Source: Halorubrum rubrum (GTDB lineage: Archaea > Halobacteriota > Halobacteria > Halobacteriales > Haloferacaceae). Taken from it: a DNA stretch of 64,000 bases. Below the pieces are notes generated by a model, which saw nothing but the letters and a program-made list of their open reading frames with translations, had not been told where the DNA came from and ran no database searches. Of this stretch, positions 43,587 through 53,686 are shown piece by piece; positions within the stretch are counted from its first letter, which is position 1, and every line of letters begins with the position of its first letter. Location: assembly GCF_024494685.1 (NCBI RefSeq), contig NZ_JANHDM010000014.1, positions 45,138 through 109,137 of the forward strand, given 5' to 3'. Position numbers and translations under genes: made by a program.

Positions 43587-43955
43587 TCAGTCGGATTCGG
43601 CGGGATCGTCCCGCGCTCCCGCGTGGGCGTACGACTCCCGCGCGATCAAAAGCAAGCCGCCGATCAGGAAGAGGTACGGGAGCGCCCCCTCGGACCCGGC
43701 GATCAGATCGGCCGACCCCCAGAGCACGAGGACGCCGTAGAGCGCGATCCGGAAGCGGGCGGTGTCGTACCCCTCGCGGAACGTCCCCCAGACGACGACC
43801 CCGGCGATGTAGAGGCTGATCAGCGCGTCGCCGGCGGCCGCGAGCCCGGCGCTCGAGACGCGGAGGTACGCGCTCGCGACGGACAGCCCGGCCAACACGA
43901 CGACGAACCCGACGACGACCGGTCGCCCGTATCGGTCATATACCGAGTCACTCAT
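43587..43955 (-). CDS. Small membrane protein, function unknown
   Basis: From ATG 43955 the protein has 122 residues and four hydrophobic segments (about 14-32, 41-60, 70-88 and 92-108), with polar ends SVYDRYGRP and ARDDPAESD. No family motif is seen. It is divergent from the Dna2-like gene, 80 bases away. Confidence 0.7.
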   Translation of the reverse strand: MSDSVYDRYGRPVVVGFVVVLAGLSVASAYLRVSSAGLAAAGDALISLYIAGVVVWGTFREGYDTARFRIALYGVLVLWGSADLIAGSEGALPYLFLIGGLLLIARESYAHAGARDDPAESD

Positions 43956-44035
43956 ACCCGTCTCCACGCGGCGAGGGGTAAGGAATCCTCGGGTCCGATC
44001 CCCAACACCGACAGCGTTTTTCGCCGCCGACGAGG

Positions 44036-46726
44036 ATGGGAGGCGTGAACGTTCGGGGGCCGATCGTCTCCCTCGGGGAGACGCGAACGGTGTCGACGTC
44101 GTACGGCGAGCGCGACCTCCGCGAGCTTCGGGTCCGGCCGGAGCGTGGCGCGGCCGAACCGGTCGACGTGACGCTGTGGGGCGACTGGGCCGAGACGGGC
44201 GAACACGCCGAACCCGGCATGGAACTGCTCGTCACGGGAGCGGAGGCGGACGACTACGGCGGGGAGACGGGGTACGCGACCACCGGCGACTCGTGGGTCG
44301 TCCTCGAGCCCGACTTCCTCGTCGACGTGACCGGGATCCGGTCGTGGGTCCAGTGCCCGCGGATGTACTACCTCAACAAGCTCTCGGGGATCCCGCTCAA
44401 CTACCCGGTCGTCAAGGGGACCATCGTCCACGAGGTGTTCGGCGACCTGCTCCGCGGGATGGACCTTGAGGAGTCGGTCGGAGAGCGCGTCGAGGAGGCG
44501 GGGCTGGAGCTCGGCCTGCTCGGCTACGAGCCGGCGGAGGTGGAAGACGAGGTGCGGCGCAACGCGGCCGCGATCGAGGGGTGGCTCGAGCAGGGCACCC
44601 TCACGGACGAGGACACGTGGCGTTCGGAGTTCACGCTCCTCTCGCCGACGTTCGGCCTGAAGGGGCGCGCCGACGCCCTCCGGCGCGGGACTCCGGTGGA
44701 GCTCAAGACGGGGAAGAACACCAACCGCGAGCCGCGCTTTCAGGACAAGATCCAGGCGGCCTGCTACGCGCTCATGCTCGAGGAGCGCGGCGTCGACCCG
44801 GACATCGGGACGCTCCTGTACACCAAGAACACCGCGCTCGAGCGCAACGAGGAGAGCGGCGACCTCGCGCCCGCCAAGGAGTTCACGGTCGGCGACGGCC
44901 TGCTGAAGTTCGTCGTGCGCGAGCGCAACGCGCTCGCCGCGATGGAGTGGCGCGCGCTCAACGATCCCGGCGAGCGCCCGACCGTGCCCACGGGGTACGA
45001 GGCGGACGCGAACTGTAACTACTGCTTCGAACAGGACACGTGTCTGGTCGTCTCCGGCCGCCTCGACCAGGAGTCGAAGGCGGGGCAGGTGGGAGATCCC
45101 GTCCCGGAGGACGAGCGCGACTACTTCGACCGCTTCTACACCGCGATCGAGGAGGAGCGCCGCGAGACCCACGCCGAGTACCGGAAGCTCTGGGAGCAGA
45201 CCCCGGAGGAGCGCGCGGCCGACGACCGCGCGCTGATCGGGCTCGAGCCGGTCTCACGGACCGAGATCGACGACAACCGCTGGGAGCTTCGCGCCCGGAA
45301 GTCGGACGACGCCGTCTCCAAGCTGCGCGAGGGCGACGTGGCACTCGCGAGCGACGGCGACCCCGTGACCGGCCACGCCGAGCTCGGCCGGATCCGCGAG
45401 CTTGGCGGGGAGGTCGTCGTCGAGACTGACGAGCCGGTCGACCTCCGACGGCTCGACGTCTACCCCTCGGAGATCTCCGTCGACCGGATGCTCACCGCCC
45501 TCCACGACGCCGTACTGAAGGGGGGAGCGCGCCGGAAGGACGTGATATTCGGTCGGCGGGAGCCGGAGTTCGCCGAGAGGACCGCCGACCCCCCGACCTA
45601 CATCGACAACAACGCGGCCCAGAACGAGGCCGTCTCGCTCGCCGTCGACGCCGAGGACTGCGCGCTGATCCACGGCCCGCCGGGGACGGGGAAGACCTAC
45701 ACCATCGCGCGGACGATCCGCGCGTTGGTCGAGGAGGGAAACCGCGTGTTGCTCGCGGCGTTCACGAACCGCGCCGTCGACAACGCCCTCGAGGCGCTCC
45801 GTGACCAGGGGTTCGGCGACGTCCTCCGCGTCGGCAGCGAGACCGGCGTCCGCGCCGACATGCAGGACGTGCGGCTGATCGAGCGCGGCGACCCGAACGA
45901 GAAGGCCGCGGAGCTGCGGGACGCCCCCGTCGTCGCCGCCACCACCGCCGCCTGCGGCTCGCGCGTCATGCGTGAGTGCGGGTTCGACGTGGCGCTCGTC
46001 GACGAGGCCTCCCAGCTCACGGAGCCGAGCACCCACGCCGCGATCGCGCTCGCCGACCGGTTCGTCCTCGTGGGTGACCACGAGCAGCTCCCGCCGGTCG
46101 TCAGGGCCGAAAACGACCTGAAGACCTCGCTGTTTCAGCGGCTCATCGAGACGTACCCCGACGCGAGCGTGATGCTCGACCGCCAGTACCGGATGAGCCA
46201 GCGGATCCAGGCGTTCGCGTCCGCGGAGTTCTACGACGGCGCGCTCCGTCCCGCCACCCCCGACGTGGCCGGGCAACGACTGAGCGACCTCGGCGTCGAC
46301 CCCGGCGCGCTCGCGCCCGAACTGGTCGGCGGCGTCGGGTTCGTCGACCCCGGCGGCGAGCGCGACGGCAACCGCAACGTCCGGGAGGCGGAACGCGTCG
46401 CGGGGACCGTCGACGCCTACCTCGCGGCCGGCGTCGACCCGGACGAGATCGGGGTCATCGCGCCGTTCCGCGCGCAGGTCGCGGAGATCGGTCGGCGGAC
46501 CGACGTGACCGTCGACACCGTCGACCGGTTCCAGGGCTCCTCGAAGGAGGTGATCGTGGTCTCGTTCGTCGCGACCGGCGACCTCGACGGCCCGATCTTC
46601 GAGGACCACCGCCGGGTGAACGTCGCGCTCACTCGCGCGAAGAAGCAGTTGACCCTCGTCGGCGACGCGAAGGCGCTCGGGTCCGATCCCTTCTACGGAC
46701 GGATGCTGGAGTGGGCGCGGCGGTAG
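44036..46726 (+). CDS. Dna2-like helicase with Cas4/RecB-type nuclease domain
   Basis: The 896-residue protein has an OB-like N-terminus (about 1-90), then a Cas4-like nuclease. Its [Fe-S] cysteines appear as QCPRMYYL (near 107) and CNYCFEQDTC (near 325); its active-site residues are in IVHEVF, RADAL and VELKTGK. The C-terminal SF1 helicase has Walker A GPPGTGKT (near 547), DEASQLTEPS, GDHEQLPP, RQYRMSQRI, DRFQGSSKEV and VALTRAKKQL. This order is that of Dna2, which processes flaps and ends in replication and repair. It is monocistronic. Confidence 0.93.
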   Translation: MGGVNVRGPIVSLGETRTVSTSYGERDLRELRVRPERGAAEPVDVTLWGDWAETGEHAEPGMELLVTGAEADDYGGETGYATTGDSWVVLEPDFLVDVTGIRSWVQCPRMYYLNKLSGIPLNYPVVKGTIVHEVFGDLLRGMDLEESVGERVEEAGLELGLLGYEPAEVEDEVRRNAAAIEGWLEQGTLTDEDTWRSEFTLLSPTFGLKGRADALRRGTPVELKTGKNTNREPRFQDKIQAACYALMLEERGVDPDIGTLLYTKNTALERNEESGDLAPAKEFTVGDGLLKFVVRERNALAAMEWRALNDPGERPTVPTGYEADANCNYCFEQDTCLVVSGRLDQESKAGQVGDPVPEDERDYFDRFYTAIEEERRETHAEYRKLWEQTPEERAADDRALIGLEPVSRTEIDDNRWELRARKSDDAVSKLREGDVALASDGDPVTGHAELGRIRELGGEVVVETDEPVDLRRLDVYPSEISVDRMLTALHDAVLKGGARRKDVIFGRREPEFAERTADPPTYIDNNAAQNEAVSLAVDAEDCALIHGPPGTGKTYTIARTIRALVEEGNRVLLAAFTNRAVDNALEALRDQGFGDVLRVGSETGVRADMQDVRLIERGDPNEKAAELRDAPVVAATTAACGSRVMRECGFDVALVDEASQLTEPSTHAAIALADRFVLVGDHEQLPPVVRAENDLKTSLFQRLIETYPDASVMLDRQYRMSQRIQAFASAEFYDGALRPATPDVAGQRLSDLGVDPGALAPELVGGVGFVDPGGERDGNRNVREAERVAGTVDAYLAAGVDPDEIGVIAPFRAQVAEIGRRTDVTVDTVDRFQGSSKEVIVVSFVATGDLDGPIFEDHRRVNVALTRAKKQLTLVGDAKALGSDPFYGRMLEWARR

Positions 46727-46761
46727 CGGTCGTTCACGCCGGCAGGCCCGGCGTCACGCCC

Positions 46762-47862
46762 TCACAACACGGCTTCCAGCGCGTCCATCGTCTCGTCCAC
46801 GCGGTCGACTCGCGCGGCGTGGCCCATGTGGCCGACGCGCAACACGTCGTCGGCGAGGTCCCCGAGGCCGGTCGCGACGAGCACGTCGCGCTCCTCGTGG
46901 AGCCGCCGCTGGAGCGTTCCGGCTCGACCGGGGACCTCGAAGGCCGTCACGGTCGGCGACGCGCGTTCGGGGTCGGGAAACGGCTCCAGCCCGATCTCCG
47001 CGCCGCGCCCGCGACACCGTTCCGCGGCCGCCTCGTGGCGGGCGTAGACGTCGTCGAGGCCCTCCTCGAGCAGCAGCGAGAGCGCCTCCTCGAGCGCCAC
47101 GACGTTCGTCGTGAGGTGGGTGTACGGGAATCCCCCGTCGGTGTCGCGCCACGGGAGGAAGTTCGTGTACAGCGAGTGGGGCTCGCGCGCCTCCATCGCC
47201 GCCCACGCGCGGTCGCTGATCGCGGCGGTCGTGAGTCCCGGCGGCGCGCTGAAACACTTCTGGGAGGCCCCCAGACAGACGTCGATCCGGTCGGTCGGCA
47301 CCGGAACCCCCCCGAGCGAGGAGACCGCGTCGACGACCGTGATGATCTCCCCGTCAGCCGCCTCCAACCGGTCGAGCGCGGGGCCGAGGTCGTTGAGCGT
47401 TCCCGTGGGGGTCTCACAGTGGACCATCGTCGCGAGGTCGTAGTCGGCGTCGGCCTCGGCGAGCGCGGCGTCGAGGCTCTCGAGCGGAAGCGGCGCGTCG
47501 TAGGGGGCGTCGATCACGGTCGCCTCGCCGCCGTACGACTCGACGAAGTCGGCGAAGCCGTCGCCGTAGAGCCCGTTCGACAGGCACAACACCTCGGTGC
47601 CGGGCTGGACGAGCGAGGCGATCGCGGCCTCGAGCCCCAAGATCCCCTCGCCGCCGAGGACGACGACGTCGTGTGAGGCGGCCGCGGCGTCGTCCGTGGT
47701 CGAGTCCGCCGATCCGCCGACGCCGTACACCGTCTCGAGCCGGTCCACCAGGTCGGCGTAGATCCCCTGGAAGGCGGGGTCGACGTCGGGGTTGATCAGC
47801 TCGCGGCTCATCGCCTCGCGGACGGGCTCTGGGACCGCGGTCGGTCCGGGCGTCATGAGCAT
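46762..47862 (-). CDS. Class V aminotransferase (alanine-glyoxylate / serine-pyruvate type)
   Basis: The PLP enzyme starts LMTPGPTAVPEPVREAMSRELINP, the usual N-terminus of the family. VVDAVSSLGG holds the PLP-contacting Asp, and GASQKCFSAPPGL the Schiff-base Lys (near 201). A 366-residue length fits. Likely reactions are transamination between alanine or serine and glyoxylate or pyruvate. The ATG at 47862 is used; one two codons later is equally possible. It is monocistronic. Confidence 0.9.
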   Translation of the reverse strand: MLMTPGPTAVPEPVREAMSRELINPDVDPAFQGIYADLVDRLETVYGVGGSADSTTDDAAAASHDVVVLGGEGILGLEAAIASLVQPGTEVLCLSNGLYGDGFADFVESYGGEATVIDAPYDAPLPLESLDAALAEADADYDLATMVHCETPTGTLNDLGPALDRLEAADGEIITVVDAVSSLGGVPVPTDRIDVCLGASQKCFSAPPGLTTAAISDRAWAAMEAREPHSLYTNFLPWRDTDGGFPYTHLTTNVVALEEALSLLLEEGLDDVYARHEAAAERCRGRGAEIGLEPFPDPERASPTVTAFEVPGRAGTLQRRLHEERDVLVATGLGDLADDVLRVGHMGHAARVDRVDETMDALEAVL

Positions 47863-48015
47863 ACCTCGTCACTCGCGGCCGTCGTGATAAACGCCCCGCC
47901 GGGTGTGGCGGCACGCGTCGGCGAGGAGGGGACCTGGGCGGTCGCGGGTGGAACGCCGGTCCCACGAAGCGGGTCCCGCCGAAAGCCAAAAGCCGGTCGC
48001 GCACGGAGTGAGCCC

Positions 48016-48891
48016 ATGAACGAGCCCGGAACCGAGGGCGTGCTGTTGGATCAGGGGACGCTCCACGGTCGGCTCGGGGACGCGCCCGGCTGGCTCGCCG
48101 AGCACTACCGCACGTTCCGCGAGTCGATGCTGGGCGAGCGTGACGGGTCACCGTTCCCGTGTTACTTCGGGATCGAGGTCGAACGCGAGGGCGACCTGCT
48201 GTACGCGGCGTGTTCGTCCACGAGCGATCCCGCCGCGCTCCTCCGGCTTCGCGACGTCCTCTTGGAGTACCTCGAGACGTACCCGGACCACGCCGACCGC
48301 GCGCCGCTCGCGGTGTTCTTCGCCCCCCTCGACGAGGAGGCGACGGAGGCCGACTACCACGAGGCGCTCTGGCACGTCCTCGAGTTCCTCCACGTCCACG
48401 ACCCGGAGCCGTGGCCCGAGGAGATCCCGACCGACCCCGACGACCCCTGCTGGGAGTTCTGTTTCGGCGGCGAGCCGCTGTTTCCCACCTCGCGGGCCCC
48501 GTTCTACGACGACCGCCGGAGTCGGTACTCGCCGGTCGGCCTGGAGATCACCTTCCAGCCGCGGGCGGTCTTCGAGGGGATCACGGCGGACACCGAGGCC
48601 GGCGAGCGTGCCCGCGACGCGATCCGCTCCCGAATGGAGGCGTACGACGGCGTCTGTCCGCACGCCGACCTCGGCGACTGGGGCGCGGAGGGGGACCGCG
48701 AGTGGAGACAGTACCTCTTCCGCGAGGACGACGCGGAGAGTCCCGACGAGTGTCCGCTGGAGCCGACCCGCGAGCACCCCAAAGCGTCCGGAGAGCTGCT
48801 CGAACGCGGCGCGTGGCGGCGCTTCGCGGACGGTGGCTCCGACGACCCGGACGAGTCGGCCGCGACCGTCTCGGGGGTCGGGGATGACTGA
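48016..48891 (+). CDS. YqcI/YcgG family protein
   Basis: The 291-residue protein shows the family's segments [62 protein letters not shown] and [22 protein letters not shown]. The Cys and Trp positions in the middle segment are typical. The biochemical function of the family is unknown. The ATG at 48016 is chosen; the frame upstream is weak. It overlaps the next gene by 8 bases, so the two are co-translated. Confidence 0.85.
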   Translation: MNEPGTEGVLLDQGTLHGRLGDAPGWLAEHYRTFRESMLGERDGSPFPCYFGIEVEREGDLLYAACSSTSDPAALLRLRDVLLEYLETYPDHADRAPLAVFFAPLDEEATEADYHEALWHVLEFLHVHDPEPWPEEIPTDPDDPCWEFCFGGEPLFPTSRAPFYDDRRSRYSPVGLEITFQPRAVFEGITADTEAGERARDAIRSRMEAYDGVCPHADLGDWGAEGDREWRQYLFREDDAESPDECPLEPTREHPKASGELLERGAWRRFADGGSDDPDESAATVSGVGDD

Positions 48892-49483
48892 TCCCGTCGG
48901 CTCGGACGACGCCGCCTCGCCGCCCGCGGACGCCGTCTCGCTCCCCGACGACGCGGTCCTGCTCCTCGTCGACTTCCAGACCGGCTTCGACGAGCCGGGA
49001 TGGGGCGAGCGCAACAATCCCCAGGCCGAGGGGGTCGCCGCCGACCTGCTCGCGCGCTGGCGCGCCGCCGACCGCCCGATCGTACACGTCCGACACGACT
49101 CGACCGAACCCGAATCGCCGCTCCGGGGGGACGCGCCGGGGTTCGCCTGGAAGGCGGAGACCGCCCCGGCCGACGGCGAGGCGACCTTCGTGAAGTCGGT
49201 CAACGGCGCGTTCCTCGGAACCGACCTCGACGACTGGCTGACGGAGCGCGGCCACGACACCCTCGTCGTCTGCGGGCTCACCACGGACCATTGCGTCTCG
49301 ACGACGGTCCGGATGGCGGAGAATCGCGGCTACGACGCGTACGTCGTCGCCGACGCGACCGCGACCCACGAGCGCGAGGGGCCGGACGGGGGACGGATCG
49401 ACCCGGAGACCTCCCATCGCGTCGCTCTCGCACACCTCTCCGGCGAGTTCGCGACGGTAGTCGAGGCGGCCGACCTCGGCTGA
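48884..49483 (+). CDS. Isochorismatase / nicotinamidase family hydrolase
   Basis: The 199-residue cysteine hydrolase has the catalytic Asp in [10 protein letters not shown] (about residue 30), the Lys in [16 protein letters not shown], and the nucleophile Cys in [19 protein letters not shown] with the cis-peptide region before it. Substrates in the family include nicotinamide, isochorismate and carbamoylated amides; the exact one cannot be told. It begins within the preceding gene. Confidence 0.9.
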   Translation: MTDPVGSDDAASPPADAVSLPDDAVLLLVDFQTGFDEPGWGERNNPQAEGVAADLLARWRAADRPIVHVRHDSTEPESPLRGDAPGFAWKAETAPADGEATFVKSVNGAFLGTDLDDWLTERGHDTLVVCGLTTDHCVSTTVRMAENRGYDAYVVADATATHEREGPDGGRIDPETSHRVALAHLSGEFATVVEAADLG

Positions 49484-49523
49484 GTTCGACCGACGTCGAC
49501 CGGCGTGGGGGGCGGAGCCGGCA

Positions 49524-50714
49524 CTAGAGGTGTCGTAACCCCCGCTCTAAGTCGGCGATCAGGTCGTCGGCGCTCTCGACGCCGACGGGCGCCCGGATCA
49601 GCGAGTCCGTGATGCCGGACGCCAGTCGCTCTTCTTCCGGCACGTACGAGGCGGACATGCTCGCCGGATGCTCGATCAGTGACTCGACGCTCCCCAGGCT
49701 GACGGCCACCGTGAAGAGGTCGAGCGACTCGACGAACGCCCTCGCCTCCGCGCCCGTGCCGTCGATCTCGAACGACACGACGCCGCCGAAGCCGTCCATC
49801 TGACGCGCGGCGAGGCCGTGTTGCGGGTGCGTTTCGAGCCCAGGGTAGTGGACCGCGGTGACCGCGTCGTGTTCCGACAGGAACCTCGCGACACGTTTCG
49901 CGTTCGCCTCGTGTTGGCGCATTCGAAGCGGGAGGGTCTTGCTACCGCGGAGGACGAGGTAACAGTCGAACGGCGGCAGCATCGCACCGAGTGCGTACTC
50001 CTGGACAAACCGGATCCGATCGGCGAGCGCGTCGTCGTTCGTCACGACCGCACCGCCTATCGAATCGGTGTGGCCGTTGAGGTACTTCGTCGTGCTGTAG
50101 ACCGACACGTCCGCACCCAGCGAGAGGGGGCGCTGAAAGTACGGCGTCGCGAAGGTGTTGTCAACCGCGAGGAGGACGTCGTGGCGGTCGGCGATCCCGC
50201 CGATGGCCGCGATATCACACAGTTTCAAGAGCGGGTTCGTCGGCGACTCCATCCAGAGCAGGGCGGTCTCGGGGGCGACGGCGTCGGCGACGGCGTCCGC
50301 GTCGGTCGCGTCGACGTACTCGACGGCCACGTCGAAGTGCTCGGCGAGGTAGTCGTCGAAGAACACCTTCGTTCCGCCGTAGATGCCGTCGAACGCCACG
50401 ACGTGGTCGCCGGATTCGAGCACGCTCAGGCACGTCGTCGCGATGGCGGCCATGCCGGACGCGAACGTCATCGCGTGGTTCGCATCGCTCAGCGTCGCCA
50501 CGCGCTCGTCGAGGGCCTCACGGGTCGGATTCCCCAGTCGCGAGTACTTGTATCCGTGGCTCGGGTCGCCGGCCTCGTCCATCGCGAACGTCGACGACAG
50601 GTGGATGGGCGACACGAGGTCGCCGGTGCCGCCGGGGTCGAGGTCGGGTTCCTCGCCGGCGTGGATCGCTTTCGTCTCGAAGGCGTCGTTCGAACGCTCC
50701 GGAGGATCGTCCAT
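49524..50714 (-). CDS. Cystathionine gamma-synthase / related PLP lyase
   Basis: The Cys/Met-metabolism PLP enzyme has SSTFAMDEAGDPSHGYKYSRLGNPTREALDERVATL at the N-terminus, DNTFATPYFQRPLSLGADVSVYSTTKYLNGHTD with the PLP Lys (in STTKYLNGH, near residue 209), and a C-terminal SVSLGSVESLIEHPASM-type substrate loop. It links homoserine esters or cystathionine with cysteine in transsulfuration. The ATG at 50714 gives 396 residues. Synthase versus lyase specificity is not decided by the sequence alone. Confidence 0.9.
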   Translation of the reverse strand: MDDPPERSNDAFETKAIHAGEEPDLDPGGTGDLVSPIHLSSTFAMDEAGDPSHGYKYSRLGNPTREALDERVATLSDANHAMTFASGMAAIATTCLSVLESGDHVVAFDGIYGGTKVFFDDYLAEHFDVAVEYVDATDADAVADAVAPETALLWMESPTNPLLKLCDIAAIGGIADRHDVLLAVDNTFATPYFQRPLSLGADVSVYSTTKYLNGHTDSIGGAVVTNDDALADRIRFVQEYALGAMLPPFDCYLVLRGSKTLPLRMRQHEANAKRVARFLSEHDAVTAVHYPGLETHPQHGLAARQMDGFGGVVSFEIDGTGAEARAFVESLDLFTVAVSLGSVESLIEHPASMSASYVPEEERLASGITDSLIRAPVGVESADDLIADLERGLRHL

Positions 50715-50843
50715 ACGTCTCCAGCGTGGAGGGGTTCCATATAGCTTCTCCCGTCGCCGGGAAGCCGGTTCCGACGCCTTCGACGCCTTCGGCGACCTCG
50801 ATCGACCCGCACGCTTTTGCTCCCGCCCCCCGAGGGATCGAGC

Positions 50844-51833
50844 ATGCAACGCGGCCGGCGGAAACCGGACTGGCTGAAGTCGCGTCCTCCCTCGGGGAGC
50901 CGGTTCACGGAGATCAAGGCGATCCTCCGCGATCGGGGCCTCCACACGGTCTGTGAGGAGGCCAACTGCCCGAACATGGGCGAGTGCTGGTCCGGAGGCA
51001 CGAACGCGCCTCCGAACGACGAGGCGTCGGACGCCGCCGAGGGCGGCCGCGGCGGGCCGGGCACGGCGACGTTCATGCTCATGGGCGACCGCTGCTCGCG
51101 CGGGTGTAACTTCTGTGACGTCGAAACCGGCGGGATGGAGCCGCTCGACCCCGACGAGCCGGAGAACGTCGCCGACGCGGTCGCGGAGATCGGCCTGGAG
51201 TACGTCGTCCTCACGTCCGTCGACCGCGACGACCTCGCGGACGGGGGGTCCGCGCACTTCGCCGAGACGATCCGCGCGATCAAACGGCGCGATCCGGGGA
51301 TCCTCGTCGAGACGCTGATCCCGGACTTCGGCGGCGATCCCGGGGCCGTCGATCGGATAATCGACGCCGGCCCCGACGTGATCGCCCACAACGTCGAGAC
51401 GGTCGAGCGGCTCCAGTGGCCCGTGCGCGACCGCCGGGCGACCTACGAGCAGTCGCTCTCGGTGCTCGACCGGGTCGACCGCGAATCCGAGATCCACACC
51501 AAGACGAGCCTCATGCTCGGCGTCGGCGAGTACGACCACGAGGTGTACCGGACGCTCGGCGACCTCCGGGAGGTCGGCGTCGACGTCGTCACGTTCGGCC
51601 AGTACCTCCAGCCGTCGCGCTCGCACCTCGACGTCTTCGAGTACGTCCACCCGGACGTCTTCGAGACGTGGCGCGAGGTGGCCGAGACGGAGTTCGACTT
51701 CCTCTACTGTGCGTCCGGGCCGATGGTCCGCTCGTCGTACAAGGCCGGCGAGCTGTTCGTCGACGCCCTCCTCCGAGAGGGGCGCTCGCCGGAGGACGCG
51801 AGACGGCGGGCACGGGCGGCCGGCGGGGACTGA
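50844..51833 (+). CDS. lipA: Lipoyl synthase
   Basis: This radical-SAM enzyme inserts two sulfurs into octanoylated carrier proteins. The auxiliary-cluster motif CEEANCPNMGEC (three Cys, residues about 34-45) and the SAM-cluster motif CSRGCNFCDV (near 90) are both present, and the C-terminal RSSYKAGE includes the serine ligand of the auxiliary cluster. The 329-residue protein has a 25-residue Gly/Asp insert between the two cysteine motifs. The ATG at 50844 is chosen; nine codons of shadow lie upstream. Confidence 0.95.
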   Translation: MQRGRRKPDWLKSRPPSGSRFTEIKAILRDRGLHTVCEEANCPNMGECWSGGTNAPPNDEASDAAEGGRGGPGTATFMLMGDRCSRGCNFCDVETGGMEPLDPDEPENVADAVAEIGLEYVVLTSVDRDDLADGGSAHFAETIRAIKRRDPGILVETLIPDFGGDPGAVDRIIDAGPDVIAHNVETVERLQWPVRDRRATYEQSLSVLDRVDRESEIHTKTSLMLGVGEYDHEVYRTLGDLREVGVDVVTFGQYLQPSRSHLDVFEYVHPDVFETWREVAETEFDFLYCASGPMVRSSYKAGELFVDALLREGRSPEDARRRARAAGGD

Positions 51834-51863
51834 GCGGTCCGGTTCGTCGGGTCCCTCCGCGCG

Positions 51864-53492
51864 TCAGTACCCCTGTGCGTTGCCGTCCTTTCGCGGCTCC
51901 GTCGCCGCCGAGAGGACGCCCCCCTCGTTCCGTGCGATCTGCGCGCCGCCGAACGCCGACGGCGAGAGCGTCCGCACGTCGTGGTCCCTCCGGACGAGCT
52001 TCGCCGCCACGTCGTCGTCGAAGTGCGGCTCCAGCGCCAGCGTCCCGTCCTCGCGGTACCGCCACCGCGGCTCGTCGAGCGCGCGCTGGATCGGCATCCC
52101 GTAATCGACCACGTTCGCGATCGTCTGGACGTGTCCCTGCGGCTGCATGTACCCGCCCATCACGCCGAAGGCGGCCCAGTCGTCCTCGCCGAACCGGGCG
52201 AGCCCCGGAATGAGGGTGTGGAACGGCCGCTTGCCTGGCTCGAGGCTGTTCGGGTGGTCGGGGTCGAGCGAGAACGACGAGCCGCGGTTCTGGAGGGCGA
52301 TCCCGGTGTCGCCGGCGACGAGCCCGGAGCCGAACCCGGCGAACCGCGAGTTGATGTACGAGACCACGTTCCCCGCCTCGTCGGCGACGGTGAGGAGGAC
52401 GGTGTCGGCGTCCTCGGCGTTCGCGTCGGGCACGCCGAAGCTCACGTCGTGGTTCGCCGTCTCGCCGATCTCCGCGGCGCGTTTCCTCGCCCACGCCTTC
52501 GACCCCAGCGGCGGGTGGTCCTCGTACTCCGGATCGGTGATGTATCGGTGGCCGTCGTGGAAGGCGACCTTCAGCGCCTCCGAGAAGTAGTGGACGCGCT
52601 CGGCGGAGTCGTAGTCGTACTCGCCCGCGCCCAGCTCCTCGGCGACGTTGAGCGCCTCGAGCGCGATGAGGCCCTGGTTGTTCGGCGGGAGCTCGTACAC
52701 CTCGGCGCCGTTGTACGTCGTCGAGACCGGCTCGGGCCACTCCACCTCGAAGTCCGCGAGGTCGTCGACGGTCATGAACCCGCCCGCGCGCTGGACCTCC
52801 GCCGCGATCGCCTCCGCGATCTCGCCCTCGTAGACCACGTCCGCACCCTCCTCTGCGATCCGCTCCATGGACCGGCCGAGCCGCGGGAGCGTCACCCGCT
52901 GGCCGACCGACGGCGACTCCCCGTCGAAGAGGAACGCCTCGCGCGCGTGGTCGGTCTCGAAGAGCTCCTCGCCGTGTTCCCACTGCGCGGAGACGACCTC
53001 CGAGACGGGGTATCCCTCCGTCGCCAGCCGGATCGCGGGTCGGAGCAGGTCGCCGAGGTCCATCGTCCCGAGCGTCTCGGCGGTGGCCTCCCAGCCGCGG
53101 GCGGTGCCGGGGACGGTGACCGCGTGCGCACCGGTCGTCGGCATTTCGGCCTCCGCCGGGTCGTCGACGTCACTCTCATCGTCGGCGGCGATGGCCTCCC
53201 GAGCGTTCTCGATCGTCGCGTCCGCGGGCGCGCCGCCGCAGGCGCGCATCGCGCCCACGTCGCCGTCGGCGGTCCGGTACAGCGCGAACACGTCGCCGCC
53301 CAGCCCGGTCGAGGTCGGCTCCACGACGTTGAGCGCGGCCGCCGTCGCCACCGCGGCGTCGAAGGCGTTTCCGCCGTCCCGCAGGACGCCGATGCCCGCC
53401 TCGCTCGCGAGCGGCTGGCTCGTGGCGACGACTCCACCTTGACCGTAGACGGTCGAACGACGCGACGTGAACCGGTCGAGATCTGGTTCCAT
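51864..53492 (-). CDS. ggt: Gamma-glutamyltransferase
   Basis: The Ntn-hydrolase family protein (542 residues) shows MVAT-type ASQPLASEAGIGVLRDGGNAFDAAVATAAALNVVEPTSTGLGGDVFAL at the start, FMTVDDLADFEVEWPEP, and the autoprocessing/nucleophile Thr in DADTVLLTVADEAGNVVSYINS (near 388). Further segments are LQNRGSSFSLDPDHPN and GKRPFHTLIPGLA. No signal peptide is seen, so the enzyme is probably cytoplasmic here, unlike the periplasmic bacterial form. The physiological donor in haloarchaea may be gamma-glutamylcysteine. Confidence 0.93.
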   Translation of the reverse strand: MEPDLDRFTSRRSTVYGQGGVVATSQPLASEAGIGVLRDGGNAFDAAVATAAALNVVEPTSTGLGGDVFALYRTADGDVGAMRACGGAPADATIENAREAIAADDESDVDDPAEAEMPTTGAHAVTVPGTARGWEATAETLGTMDLGDLLRPAIRLATEGYPVSEVVSAQWEHGEELFETDHAREAFLFDGESPSVGQRVTLPRLGRSMERIAEEGADVVYEGEIAEAIAAEVQRAGGFMTVDDLADFEVEWPEPVSTTYNGAEVYELPPNNQGLIALEALNVAEELGAGEYDYDSAERVHYFSEALKVAFHDGHRYITDPEYEDHPPLGSKAWARKRAAEIGETANHDVSFGVPDANAEDADTVLLTVADEAGNVVSYINSRFAGFGSGLVAGDTGIALQNRGSSFSLDPDHPNSLEPGKRPFHTLIPGLARFGEDDWAAFGVMGGYMQPQGHVQTIANVVDYGMPIQRALDEPRWRYREDGTLALEPHFDDDVAAKLVRRDHDVRTLSPSAFGGAQIARNEGGVLSAATEPRKDGNAQGY

Positions 53493-53624
53493 GGCTCACG
53501 CTCACGAGGTAACGGCCTAAATAACCCGATATCCCTGACGGATGGTGCCTCTTTTCTGCTCGCCCGAGACGGCACGACGGTACTCGCAGGTCCGTCGACG
53601 TGCTTGAAAATGGTAGCATGAAAC

Positions 53625-53686
53625 ATGAACCGTTTATTTTATTACGAACCGCAACCATATCGCCAAGTGGGTACGAGGTGGTACAT
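53625..53686 (+). promoter_or_regulatory. Hsp20 promoter region
   Basis: The AT-rich stretch around 53630-53650 (CGTTTATTTTATTACGAA) is a strong TATA-like element about 45 bases before the hsp20 ATG. A GAGGTGG ribosome-binding site lies about 6-12 bases before the ATG. The promoter is unusually AT-rich compared with those of neighbouring genes, as often seen at heat-shock genes. Confidence 0.5.

Noticed and set aside
45254..46609. 451-codon minus-strand frame opposite the Dna2-like gene
   Set aside because: Antisense shadow; helicase motifs on the other strand are decisive.
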